This document shows positions 30,881 through 40,024 of a stretch of DNA of 52,620 nucleotides, in pieces. Location of the stretch: contig VMTK01000026.1 of assembly GCA_013791585.1 (NCBI GenBank), positions 1-52,620 on the forward strand. The letters are read 5' to 3'. This DNA comes from Candidatus Falkowiibacteriota bacterium (GTDB taxonomy: Bacteria; Patescibacteriota; Patescibacteriia; Patescibacteriales; VMTK01). Each line of letters starts with the position of its first letter. The stretch's first letter is position 1. Position numbers and translations under genes: made by a program. The notes beneath the pieces are model-generated. The model saw only the letters and a program-made list of their open reading frames with translations. It searched no databases and had not been told where the DNA came from.

Positions 30881-30918
30881 GCAGAAACTATGCGTTTGAA
30901 TGTAAAAAATAAAACTGT

Positions 30919-30973
30919 TATTTTATTATCAGCACCGAGTGCTGCCGCAGCACTCGGTGCTGATAATAAAATA
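30919..30973. repeat. Perfect 26-bp-stem hairpin
   Basis: Two perfectly complementary 26-base arms (30919-30944 and 30948-30973), containing CAGCACCGAGTGCTG and flanked by TTTTATTAT, close on a 3-base loop (CCG). No coding frame passes through it convincingly. It is the strongest hairpin in the window and looks like a palindromic mobile or regulatory element. Confidence 0.9.
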
Positions 30974-31015
30974 TTGCCAAACGCGCAACTCCTAATCCTA
31001 TTAAACCTATATGAG

Positions 31016-31046
31016 AAAGACGCCTCTTGCGAGGCGTCTTTTTTAT
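31016..31046 (+). terminator. Rho-independent terminator
   Basis: AAAGACGCCTC (31016-31026), loop TTGC, GAGGCGTCTTT (31031-31041), then T run. It would end the nrd/small membrane protein transcript. The stem sequence resembles that of the rpoC terminator at 43531-43560. Bases 31047-31187 hold nothing I recognise. Confidence 0.85.
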
Positions 31047-31187
31047 ATTCATGGCATAACAAGGAAATCTGCGCCCGTGCGAACAGCCCTCAACATGATT
31101 AAGGCAATAATCAGCGTATTCCACCCCGCTTTTGTATAATAGGGATTTTCGTTTTATTTTGAGCATTGAAAATTTGCAAACAATTTA

Positions 31188-32540
31188 TCAAATTCCAAAA
31201 GTTAATTGGCTTGATTTGTCGTCTATATCTTTTTTTAACTTTTTTTGCGATTCAATAAACCATTTCAATGGAATATAATCGGTGGCAAGCCCCCAATATG
31301 GCACTTTGCCAATTTTTTCCTTTTCCTCAATAATTCCAGCTTCTCTCAATGGTTTAAAATAATAGCTTGAAACATTTGATTGAGTTTTTCCAAAAATACT
31401 TACAATTTCTTTTTGGCTTATTTTATCTTTTTCAATTAAATAACGAAGTATTGTTTCTTGCTCTTCTGTTAATTTGACAGCCATTTTAATTTTTTCCCAG
31501 CGCTCTTCTCCAAGCAAGAGCATTGATTCGTCTACTGATAAAGATTTTGTTAATCTATCGGAACACTGGCTCAAAATTGCCCCGACTGCCGACATTATAG
31601 ATCGAATATCTCCCTGATAAAGATCGTATAAACGAAATATGACTTCATTCTCAATGGGCTTGATGTAGCCGCTTACATCGCTTGATTGCAATAATTTCAT
31701 TCTCTCTTCAAATGCCATCGCTATTTCTTTTTTACTAAGAGGTTCAATTTTAAGGGGGATTTGATAAAAAATACTTTTTACTCTTTGCTGCGTGCTAATA
31801 ATATCTTTAAAAAAATTCCTTGGACCTAAAAATAAAAAATAAACATCTCGCAATTGTAAAATATCCCTGATTTCATTAAAAAAATTAATAACTTTTTTAT
31901 TTGTCTTGTCATTTGACAAAACTACATCAAAATTATTTATATGGACGATTAATCCTGAATATTTTCTTCCTTTGATTTCATTTCTTTTAATAAAATCAAC
32001 AAGAGAAATAAAATATTCTTCTAAAATAGCGGTTGAAAGCTGAATCGGCTGAATTGATGTTTTGTCTCTGCCAAAATCAAGACCGGAACCTAATATGGAC
32101 ACGCCCCCGGACATAGCGATTGTTTGGCTGATATCAACAATCCGATTTAACTTCAGCAATAATTCATCTTTCAACAAATCCGGCTGTAATAATTTTATTT
32201 CCCGCAATACGGAGCCAATGATTTCTATTAAAAAGCTTTTCTTATCAAGCAAATCTTCGCAGGCCTCTATCTCTCGCCGAAAAGAGAAAAGCAATTTTTG
32301 CTTGTTATATTTCCAAATAAACTTGTGAAAATTCGCTAAGCTTGTTTTTCCAACTCCGACATCGCCGCAAATAGTAAGGCAAAGGCGATTTTCAGATTCA
32401 AACAAAGAATTAAGAAATTCTCTTTCTTTTTCACGGCCAACAAAAGCTTTTTCAATAGGCAAATCGCCGCCCTCTACAAGAGGCAATGTGTCATAAGGAT
32501 TTTTCTTAAGCCCGAATTGCTGCCAATTTATAATTTGCAT
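31188..32540 (-). CDS. P-loop ATPase with C-terminal winged helix
   Basis: The protein (450 residues from ATG 32540, beginning MQIINWQQFGLKKNPYDTLP) is an AAA/STAND-type P-loop ATPase: FVGREKEREFL, Walker A ICGDVGVGKTS, and an acidic strand VHINNFDVVL followed by VYFLFLGP. The last 100 residues form a winged helix (TEEQETILRYLIEKDKISQKEIVSIFGKTQSNVSSYYFKPLREAG). The layout recalls Orc1/Cdc6-like or AAA_16 proteins of defence or mobile islands. It is transcribed alone, with a strong hairpin (32850-32888) between it and the GHKL gene. An in-frame start at 32576 would only add AT-rich codons. Function unknown. Confidence 0.75.
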   Translation of the reverse strand: MQIINWQQFGLKKNPYDTLPLVEGGDLPIEKAFVGREKEREFLNSLFESENRLCLTICGDVGVGKTSLANFHKFIWKYNKQKLLFSFRREIEACEDLLDKKSFLIEIIGSVLREIKLLQPDLLKDELLLKLNRIVDISQTIAMSGGVSILGSGLDFGRDKTSIQPIQLSTAILEEYFISLVDFIKRNEIKGRKYSGLIVHINNFDVVLSNDKTNKKVINFFNEIRDILQLRDVYFLFLGPRNFFKDIISTQQRVKSIFYQIPLKIEPLSKKEIAMAFEERMKLLQSSDVSGYIKPIENEVIFRLYDLYQGDIRSIMSAVGAILSQCSDRLTKSLSVDESMLLLGEERWEKIKMAVKLTEEQETILRYLIEKDKISQKEIVSIFGKTQSNVSSYYFKPLREAGIIEEKEKIGKVPYWGLATDYIPLKWFIESQKKLKKDIDDKSSQLTFGI

Positions 32541-32718
32541 ATTTTTTAAAATTACTATATATATAGTTAAACGCAAAAATCTCTATATGTCTACACGCTC
32601 TTATTTTAGCAAATATTTTATACTTTAGCAATATTATCCAATCGATCATTTTACTATATGTCAAAGTTATCCATAGTTCAAGAATTTTGCGCAATAGTTT
32701 TCTTTTTTTCTTCCCCGG

Positions 32719-32787
32719 CTAATAAAGCTCATAAACCGTCCAATCAATCTCCCTTTCTAACTCCCATGCTATCCGTGTTTGGGTTTT
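32719..32787 (-). pseudogene. Remnant of a second Eco57I-type gene 3' end
   Basis: The frame reads WELEREIDWTVYELY and a stop. This matches the last residues of the intact Eco57I-type protein (GELEREIDEMVYELYGLGEGE, 35723 end). Nothing else of that gene remains. It suggests that an earlier restriction-modification gene was lost from this spot. The rest of 32541-32974 is non-coding. Confidence 0.65.
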
Positions 32788-32849
32788 GGTTTTTTGGGGT
32801 TTGATTTTATTATAACAAAAATCGCCGCGGATGGCGATGGTATGCGCGG

Positions 32850-32888
32850 AATAAAATGAAGGCGACACGTTGTCGCCTTCATTTTATT
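32850..32888. terminator. Perfect 18-bp-stem hairpin, terminator-like
   Basis: AATAAAATGAAGGCGACA (32850-32867), loop CGT, and its exact complement (32871-32888). On the - strand it lies 87 bp after the GHKL gene stop and can end the defence-island transcript. Confidence 0.75.
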
Positions 32889-32974
32889 TCTAATGTGGTT
32901 GATCTTTCTCTCTGGTCGTATCTTTCAGTAACTTATTTGTTCTGAGATTAATTTGTCTGGTATATTTTAAAAAA

Positions 32975-34606
32975 CTAAATTCTTTTTTTCGCATTATCTA
33001 ATCTATAAAAAAGATGTGATATTAAACTTAAAATATCCAAACAATCTTTTTCTGTAAATAATCCTTTTTTAACAAGACTGGATATTGAAGAATGTGCTGT
33101 TGGATTTCTGAATCCCATAACAGCGCCTTGCGAAAATAATCCGTGTCCTTCTTGAATATTTTTTTCGGTTATATCACTATTATCCGTCACCAGCAACAAT
33201 CCGGTTTTCTGACTAAATGCTTCTGCCATCATTGAAAACTCACTTAATTGCGTGCTACTTGATTTTTTTCTTACCGCTTCAATATATAGTTTTACAGCTT
33301 CAATTGCCGCCTCAAAATATTGGGGTGGCTCATTTTCATAATAGCTACGAACAGCTTCCCTTATTTCAGGGTGTAAATGTCGCCAATGATAAAAAGGATA
33401 TTCCGGAACAAATTCTTCATGTATTGTCTTAATTACTTTTCCCTGTTTTTCTGTGGTCAATTCAGAATCTTTTGCAATGGTTTCTATAACCGTTTTTAAA
33501 CTATTTTTTAAATTACCAACCGAACTATACCATTTATTTAAATCAATTCCAGTTTTTTCTTCTATGTCTTTTTGTGCCTCATAGCTTCTTTTATCTCTCC
33601 AATCTTTTTGTATATATTTAATCGCTTCTTCAAGATATTCTCCTAAATTTTGCGTAACGGGATGATTCCAATTAAGGGATTGTCTGTTTGTAGAAATCAC
33701 ATCTTCTGTAAGATCATCTATAAAGTCCACTTCCAACCATCCGGTTAAATAAGAAAAAAAATGGCTTGAAGCACTGCTTGAAAAATATTCCGGTAAATTA
33801 ACTAATTTGTTTCTGGAAAAAAGGGTAATGCCTCTTAAATTAGTGTTCGGGGTTATCGGCTTTTTTGTTGTGACAATAACTCCTTTTATGTTTTTACTGT
33901 TTTTGAATTTTTTTTCAACAAGATCGTCTTTTATAGGAAAATTCCACTCAAATTGTTTCTCTATATCTTCGTATTTTAAATTATTTTCAATAACTACTTG
34001 TTCACCATTATTATGTTTAATAGATACTTTAAAGTCTTTGTCAAATATAAAAATTTTTGACAAACTTTTTGCAATTTTATGAGGATCAAAATCGCTCTTT
34101 CTGCCTATCTCAAGGATTATTTCCGTGCCTGAATCATCTTTGCATTCCTCATTATATTTAATTATTCGCGGACTGTAATTGCCACCCGATGACTTCTTTA
34201 TAGATTCCCAATCCAACTCAAAAACATTCCACTTTTTTTCTTTTTTCGTTGAAACAATAATTTTGTTTGCGATTCCAAAAAAGGAAAGCTTGCCTATTCC
34301 TTTCTTGCCGATAGCTTTTCTCCCTTTGGGAGTAACATTGCCATTTTCTTCTTGTCTTCGCGGTCTTCCTATTCTTAAAAATTTTGAATTTATATCTTCA
34401 AAACTCATACCGAAACCATCGTCTCTTACAATGACTTTCTTTTCGCCATTATTCAACAATTCAATTTCAACTAATTCTGCATCCGCATCGTAAGCGTTCG
34501 CTATTAATTCCGCCATAACTGGAGGTAAAGTCGAATACATCCTGACTCCAAGATGCTCTATGGTATTGGGATCAAACGACATTTGTAATTTATTTTGCTC
34601 GGACAT
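32975..34606 (-). CDS. GHKL (HSP90/MORC-type) ATPase with C-terminal HEPN-like domain
   Basis: The protein (543 residues from ATG 34606, MSEQNKLQMSF) starts with a GHKL ATPase: N-box MAELIANAYDADA, G1 VRDDGFGM, G2 GRKAIGKKGIGKLSFFG and TEIILEI. The C-terminal ~120 residues resemble the TIGR02391 (Ymh) family and contain FRNPTAH at residues 500-505, the RNxxxH pattern of HEPN ribonucleases. The start overlaps the cytosine methylase gene by 17 bp. MORC/MutL-like GHKL ATPases coupled to cytosine methylases are a known theme in restriction-modification operons (Iyer, Abhiman and Aravind). The HEPN end suggests an RNase effector controlled by the ATPase, which is an inference. Confidence 0.8.
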   Translation of the reverse strand: MSEQNKLQMSFDPNTIEHLGVRMYSTLPPVMAELIANAYDADAELVEIELLNNGEKKVIVRDDGFGMSFEDINSKFLRIGRPRRQEENGNVTPKGRKAIGKKGIGKLSFFGIANKIIVSTKKEKKWNVFELDWESIKKSSGGNYSPRIIKYNEECKDDSGTEIILEIGRKSDFDPHKIAKSLSKIFIFDKDFKVSIKHNNGEQVVIENNLKYEDIEKQFEWNFPIKDDLVEKKFKNSKNIKGVIVTTKKPITPNTNLRGITLFSRNKLVNLPEYFSSSASSHFFSYLTGWLEVDFIDDLTEDVISTNRQSLNWNHPVTQNLGEYLEEAIKYIQKDWRDKRSYEAQKDIEEKTGIDLNKWYSSVGNLKNSLKTVIETIAKDSELTTEKQGKVIKTIHEEFVPEYPFYHWRHLHPEIREAVRSYYENEPPQYFEAAIEAVKLYIEAVRKKSSSTQLSEFSMMAEAFSQKTGLLLVTDNSDITEKNIQEGHGLFSQGAVMGFRNPTAHSSISSLVKKGLFTEKDCLDILSLISHLFYRLDNAKKRI

Positions 34607-35630
34607 AATTTTCTTTAAGATACTTAGTAATACTGTTTGCGTGTATTCTAATAAATTCAGGCGGTAAAGCATTGCCTATCATTATAGACACAGCTCCTTT
34701 TCCGCCTGTAAGGGAAAATTTATAATTACTGGGAAAACTTTGCAGTAAAGCAGCCTCGCGAAGTGTAATCGCCCGATTCTGCTCTGGGTGTAAAAATCTT
34801 CCCTTTGACGGACTGGTACATCCGCCAGTTATTGTCGGTGATACATCGTCCCATTTCATTCTACCGTAAACATCTTTAAATCCTCCATCACACCTTCGGT
34901 GACATGGAAGCTGTAAGTCATAGCTCAGGTTTCTACGACTTCCTCCATTTTTCGGAATTTGTTTTATTATTTTCATTACTTTGTCGGTTCTATTCTCGGA
35001 ATAATCATGTAGTGCGTCACTACCATTTCCGGGAACAGGTAATTTGGCAATAGTATCCCTGACAGTCTTACATTCCGATTTATTGACAACTAAATTAATT
35101 TTTCCTTTCTTTCCGGCTAACAAAATCATTCTTTTTCTTCTTTGAGGAACACCATAGTCAGTCGCATTCAATACAATCGGAGTGTCTCCGCAATCATATC
35201 CAATTTTAATAAGCCTACTTCTTAAAGTCTTCATTCGGTAATCTTTCATTAAGCCCGGAACATTTTCCATCATTACGGCCTTTGGTTGCAATGCTTCAAT
35301 AAATCTTAAAAAATCCAATACCAAATCGTTTCTTTTATCGTCTTTTTGTTTTGTGCCTATGGCTGAAAAACCCTGGCACGGAGGGCATCCGGCCAAGAGA
35401 TCAAGCTGACCTTTTTTTATTCCCAGTTTGCGTTTAAATTCGTTTAATTTAATATTTCTAATATCTTCTGTCCAAACTTTAACATTTCCGTGATTAAGCC
35501 TATAAGTTTCCACAAATATAGGATTGATTTCCACAGCTGCCACAACATTAAATCCGGCTTGTTTTAAACCTTCAGTAAGGCCCCCGCATCCGGAAAAAAG
35601 ATCTATCGCGATAGGTTTCTTATAATTCAT
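34590..35630 (-). CDS. DNA (cytosine-5-)-methyltransferase
   Basis: The 346-residue enzyme transfers a methyl group to C5 of cytosine in DNA. Conserved motifs appear in order: motif I AIDLFSGCGGLTEGL, motif IV GCPPCQGFS with the catalytic Cys, motif VI MMENVPG, motif VIII QRRKRMI, and motifs IX/X RAITLREAALLQSFP and IGNALPPEF. The target-recognition region lies at about residues 195-275; the target sequence cannot be read from it. It is the upstream partner of the GHKL-HEPN gene and separated from the Eco57I-type gene by 92 bp. Confidence 0.95.
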   Translation of the reverse strand: MNYKKPIAIDLFSGCGGLTEGLKQAGFNVVAAVEINPIFVETYRLNHGNVKVWTEDIRNIKLNEFKRKLGIKKGQLDLLAGCPPCQGFSAIGTKQKDDKRNDLVLDFLRFIEALQPKAVMMENVPGLMKDYRMKTLRSRLIKIGYDCGDTPIVLNATDYGVPQRRKRMILLAGKKGKINLVVNKSECKTVRDTIAKLPVPGNGSDALHDYSENRTDKVMKIIKQIPKNGGSRRNLSYDLQLPCHRRCDGGFKDVYGRMKWDDVSPTITGGCTSPSKGRFLHPEQNRAITLREAALLQSFPSNYKFSLTGGKGAVSIMIGNALPPEFIRIHANSITKYLKENYVRAK

Positions 35631-35722
35631 AAATTTTTATAAAAAACGATTCTTAAAAAACATTAATAAAATATTGCTTCATTATAAATTATACTACTTT
35701 TCTACAATTTTGTGAATTTAAA

Positions 35723-38700
35723 TCAAAAACTTTGCTTAATTATTTTTATTTCCCCCTCCCCCAACCCATACAACTCATAAACCATCTCATCAATCTCCCT
35801 CTCCAACTCCCCCGTGTCCGCCTCCGGATTGTCTTTTTTCTTTTTCAGGATTTGATCAACGAGATTGATAAATGGTTTTTGTTGTTCTGGAGAGATTTTC
35901 GGAATTGGTAATTTTTGAACCCATTCTTTCTTAAATTCTGAAGCTTTATTTCCTAAAAATGGAGCATAGAATTTTTTGATTGCATAATCTCCCAATTTAG
36001 AATTTAAAATTGCTAATAAATATTTATCATTTTTTGTATTTGACATTATAAAAACTTTAGCCAATCCAAAAAAATTTTTATCATCAAAAGTAAATTTGGA
36101 ATGTTCTGAAATTTCCGCCCACACGATTTTTTCCTTTTCAAATTCTTTATAATAATCGCAACCTCTCAATTCATACCATTTCTTTTTTCCATATTTTGCT
36201 TCCCATACTTCTTGTAATTGTTTTTTGTATTTGCTTAAATATTCGTAAATTGCCGGATATTTTTTGATATCAATTCCGCTATAAGCATAAATCAACCAAT
36301 AATTTCTATGGGTGTAATACCATCTATTAACATCTTTGCCTCTTAAAATCGGTTTTAATATCTCCATAGATTTCTTATCTTCTTCTACTAATTTATCTTT
36401 AATATTTCCGTCAATAACAAAAATCTCATTCAATCCTGTAGTAATTCCCCTATAAATTTTCACATCCCAATTTTTCAGCGGCGTTCCCGCTTTCTCAATC
36501 TTCTTTTTTAAATCCAAAACTTTTTCATCTGCCAAAGTCCAACCGCTTACGCCTAAATCTTTTTGTAAAATAGCTTGGCGCTGTTTTTCAAAATAATCCA
36601 GTATATTTTCTTTTTTAAAATCATCGCTGACATTTACAAAATTAATTTTATAATCATCAGGCGGTTTTTCTTTCATAAACTGCATAATGTTAGTATCTAC
36701 CGTCGCGGTTTCAAAAACTTTATGCCCGCCAAAATCAATCAGCCGCAAAACTTTTGTTTTATCCTGAAAAAATTTTCTTAATTTCTCGCCATACTTTGCC
36801 CGCATCCATTTATTGCTGGAAATAAAAACAGAAATTCCTTTTTCATTCAAAATTTTATAACTCAATTCATAAAAATAAGTATATAAATCAGATGTAGAAT
36901 TATAAACTTCATAGCCGGTTTTTTGCAAAGCTTGTTTTTGGTTTTTTATCTGTTCATGTCTTACATACGGCGGATTCGCAATAACGATATCAAATCCGTT
37001 CACTCCAAACATCCATTCCGAATCAAAAAAGTCGGCGGAAGTGTTGGGGCTGTATGGATCCCAGTTGATAATTTTTTCCGTATTATCAGAAGGAAAACCG
37101 CTTTGCTCAAATAGCTCCGCCAGTTGCAAGCGAATTTCTTTGTCCTTTTTTCTCAACTTCTCTTTTTCGCTTTTATAATTAGCGTTGAAATGTTTTGCTC
37201 TTATTTTCTTTAATTCTTCTTCCAATTTCAAAATACGCGGATCTGGAAGCATAACCGCTCCGCTGGAATGCAAGCCAATCAAAGAATTTGCCGCGACAAA
37301 TTTTGTTTCCAAATTAGGCAATGGCTCAATGCCAAAATTTTCTCTGCTTTCATCGCTCTTTTCATCAACCAAAAGCGAAATAAAAAATCTTAATTTGGAA
37401 ATTTGAATCGCCGTGATTTGAATATCAACCCCGTAAATGCAATTTTGAATTAAATATAATTTTCGCCCGTAATCCAAATTATTATTTTCAAAATTAGATT
37501 CTATTTTTTTAATCAGCTCTTTTTTCAAAACAGCGTCTGAAACATTATTTTCCACCGCGTCAATTTGCTCCTGCTTCCATTTTTTGTTATGCGGATCAAG
37601 CTTGGATAAAACAAAAACCAACTTTTGCAAAATACCCATTGGAAAAGCTCCTGAACCGACAGCTGGATCAATTACTTTTAATATATTAATTGCTTTAATC
37701 AAAGCATCAACTTCGCTGTTGTTAAATTTATGGCTTTCTTCAGAATAAGAAAAAAGGTTGTTTAATTTATCATCTATTTTTGCATCCTCCGGCAATTTAT
37801 TTTTCAAATACGCTTTCAAAGATTCATCAACCATATAATCAACAATCTTTCGCGGGGTATAATAACTGCCAGTCGCTTTGCGGGCGGTTGTTGATGTTTC
37901 GGGATTGTAGCTTGCCAGCAAATTTTCAAAAACCAATCCCAACAATTCCGGATCAAGAGCGACTTCTTCGTCAAACGGAGTGTTTTCGTCAATGGTGAAA
38001 TTATACGACTGCAAAATATTAATCAGCCCTCTGCATTTATATTTTTTATTTTTCGTCCCATAGTCGCTGTTCAAATCAATTTTCATTTCTTCTGAAAAAA
38101 ACAAAAAATTAGGAATTTTCAAAATATTGTCTTTTCTGTCAGAAAATCCGTCTATTCTTAAATATTTTTTTTCGCTATTTTTTTCTGTCCCCTTGTCTAA
38201 ACATTCAAATAATCCTCCGTTTAAAAAAGGAATATCCATAAAAAATTTTAGTATTTCTTTTTGATCTCTGAAATAATCTTCATAGCGATAAATGCTATGA
38301 TTCATAAAATCTTTATTCTTTCCTTGAAAATTTTCGCTTTCCCTAAACCCTCTTTTCTTAATCGGAGTATTTAGAGTAGCAAAAAATAAATTTTGCAAAA
38401 CTGCTTTGTAGTAAATTGTTTTTTCTGCCGACAAATCTTTTAAGAATTCTTTTACTTTATTTTCATTAAACAAATAATCAGGAATCAGCTTTTTTTCTTT
38501 CATAAACCAAATAAAAATCATTCTGGTGATTAAGCGGATAACGCCAATGGAATATCTGCCGTTTTCGTCTTTTTCCGCGTCTTCCGGAAAAGTAATATTT
38601 TTAACAGCCCAAAAATACCAGCTTGATATTTCCCCAAAAAACTCCTTCGTAACTTTCTCAACTGAAAACGCATCCTTAATTTTTTCAAGCGTTGAAAAAT

Positions 38701-39151
38701 CTCCCTCGCCGATTTGGTGTTTAAAAGTTTTATTGGTTAAATCAGAACTTACAAAATAAGTAAAACGGCGAAAAGCGCTCCAATCCCTTTTTCTGCCAAG
38801 ATAGTTGGCATAAATCAAAGAAAAGCGGAAATTGCCGGCTTGATTGTAATAAATAAAAATTCCGGCGTCAGATTGAGCTTCCTTGAGAATTTTCTTTCCC
38901 AGTTCATACTGCGATTTTTTGCCGGAGCGTTCGGACAGCTCTTGCTTTGCTTTAAAAGCGCAAACGAGCAGCGCGCCGTCATCCAAAGCAAGCTCGCCTA
39001 ATTTCAAGCCATCGGAAAAATTATCGGTATTATAAAAACCAAAATTTTCCTCGCTTGGACGAAATTTACTATTTTTTTCAGAAAAAAAACGCTTCAATCT
39101 TTGAAGATCAAAATTATCTATGATATTTTGTAAAATTTCTTTTGTTTCCAT
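35723..39151 (-). CDS. Eco57I-type restriction-modification enzyme (Type IIG-like)
   Basis: The 1142-residue protein contains an N6-adenine methylase: motif I VIDPAVGSGAFPMGIL near residue 490 and motif IV DIVIANPPYVRHEQI near 735. The N-terminal part (DDGALLVCAFKAKQELSERSGKK..) matches the region placed before the methylase in Eco57I-like enzymes, and the C-terminal 350 residues (LRGKDVNRWY, KLPIPKISPEQQKPF) are a TaqI-like specificity domain. It may cut and methylate DNA on its own, but I cannot confirm a nuclease active site. It lies 2 bp from the Bro-N gene and in the same direction as the PLD-helicase. Confidence 0.88.
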   Translation of the reverse strand: METKEILQNIIDNFDLQRLKRFFSEKNSKFRPSEENFGFYNTDNFSDGLKLGELALDDGALLVCAFKAKQELSERSGKKSQYELGKKILKEAQSDAGIFIYYNQAGNFRFSLIYANYLGRKRDWSAFRRFTYFVSSDLTNKTFKHQIGEGDFSTLEKIKDAFSVEKVTKEFFGEISSWYFWAVKNITFPEDAEKDENGRYSIGVIRLITRMIFIWFMKEKKLIPDYLFNENKVKEFLKDLSAEKTIYYKAVLQNLFFATLNTPIKKRGFRESENFQGKNKDFMNHSIYRYEDYFRDQKEILKFFMDIPFLNGGLFECLDKGTEKNSEKKYLRIDGFSDRKDNILKIPNFLFFSEEMKIDLNSDYGTKNKKYKCRGLINILQSYNFTIDENTPFDEEVALDPELLGLVFENLLASYNPETSTTARKATGSYYTPRKIVDYMVDESLKAYLKNKLPEDAKIDDKLNNLFSYSEESHKFNNSEVDALIKAINILKVIDPAVGSGAFPMGILQKLVFVLSKLDPHNKKWKQEQIDAVENNVSDAVLKKELIKKIESNFENNNLDYGRKLYLIQNCIYGVDIQITAIQISKLRFFISLLVDEKSDESRENFGIEPLPNLETKFVAANSLIGLHSSGAVMLPDPRILKLEEELKKIRAKHFNANYKSEKEKLRKKDKEIRLQLAELFEQSGFPSDNTEKIINWDPYSPNTSADFFDSEWMFGVNGFDIVIANPPYVRHEQIKNQKQALQKTGYEVYNSTSDLYTYFYELSYKILNEKGISVFISSNKWMRAKYGEKLRKFFQDKTKVLRLIDFGGHKVFETATVDTNIMQFMKEKPPDDYKINFVNVSDDFKKENILDYFEKQRQAILQKDLGVSGWTLADEKVLDLKKKIEKAGTPLKNWDVKIYRGITTGLNEIFVIDGNIKDKLVEEDKKSMEILKPILRGKDVNRWYYTHRNYWLIYAYSGIDIKKYPAIYEYLSKYKKQLQEVWEAKYGKKKWYELRGCDYYKEFEKEKIVWAEISEHSKFTFDDKNFFGLAKVFIMSNTKNDKYLLAILNSKLGDYAIKKFYAPFLGNKASEFKKEWVQKLPIPKISPEQQKPFINLVDQILKKKKDNPEADTGELEREIDEMVYELYGLGEGEIKIIKQSF

Positions 39152-39153
39152 GG

Positions 39154-40017
39154 CTATTTTTTTGCTTTAAGCTGTTTTCCGCCTTCCGGCGTTTGCAGGT
39201 AATTTTTTGGAGAAACAACGCTTCTGCCGATTTCTTTTTCTGTTTGTTTTCTGGCATTTCCGGCAACGTTTCCGCCTCTCTCCGCCACCTTTTTATTTTT
39301 TATAAATGTATCGGGCTTTTCTCGCTGGGAAATTTCAGTTGTCACTCGCTCGCCGAGCATATTAAAAATCAATTCCAAGTCGTCCATATGGTCGCGCAAA
39401 TTTTGCCGCTTCAATCCTTTTAATTTTTTATACTCGCTTGGTGTCACGCCAAAAGCGGCTTTAGAGATTTCGGCCGTCAAAATTTCATATTCTTTTTGTT
39501 CTTTTACGCCCCGTTTTTGCCATTCATCCGTCAACTCCTCGCGAATCGCAATCCCGCGCATCCGCTTTTCAATCCAACTCTCGCTGTATCCTTTTAATTT
39601 ATAGAGCATTCTCGTCCGTTTTGCCGCCAATTCAGGATCTTCTATTTCTTGCACTCTTTCATAGCCGACCCTTGCCAGCCAGCGCTTAAACGGCTCGGCT
39701 TTTGGCGAGGGAATGGACTGAATTAGGCGAAAAATACCTTCTGTATTCCAGCAATACATTTTTTGCTTACCACCGGCAGTTTCTATTTCAAGCATAAGGG
39801 GTGGTACAAATTGTACCCCTCCTTGATTGATCAATTTTGCCAATTCTTGATCTCGCTGCTTCATTCGTTTAAAATATTGAGCCGGATCGGTTGAATCGGT
39901 TAGCGCTTCAATTACATCATTGATCACAAACCACCACTCATTTTGATAAATCGTTTTCCTGATTTCTTTTTTTCTAAATAAAGCAATTTTTGTTGTTGTT
40001 ATGCTTTTTTCATTCAT
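39154..40017 (-). CDS. Bro-N domain protein, copy 1
   Basis: The 287-residue protein has an N-terminal Bro-N domain (IRKTIYQNEWWFVINDVIEALTDS, YCWNTEGIFRLIQSIPSPKAEPFKRWLARVGYERV), found in phage antirepressors and many bacterial stress proteins, then a conserved helical part (GIAIREELTDEWQKRGV.. NLRDHMDDLELIFNMLGE) and a basic tail. The gene lies between the helicase (8 bp) and Eco57I-type gene (2 bp), so it belongs to that operon. A paralogue sits between rpoC and rpoB (47545-48387). A regulatory role in the defence operon is possible. Confidence 0.85.
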   Translation of the reverse strand: MNEKSITTTKIALFRKKEIRKTIYQNEWWFVINDVIEALTDSTDPAQYFKRMKQRDQELAKLINQGGVQFVPPLMLEIETAGGKQKMYCWNTEGIFRLIQSIPSPKAEPFKRWLARVGYERVQEIEDPELAAKRTRMLYKLKGYSESWIEKRMRGIAIREELTDEWQKRGVKEQKEYEILTAEISKAAFGVTPSEYKKLKGLKRQNLRDHMDDLELIFNMLGERVTTEISQREKPDTFIKNKKVAERGGNVAGNARKQTEKEIGRSVVSPKNYLQTPEGGKQLKAKK

Positions 40018-40024
40018 ACAATTA

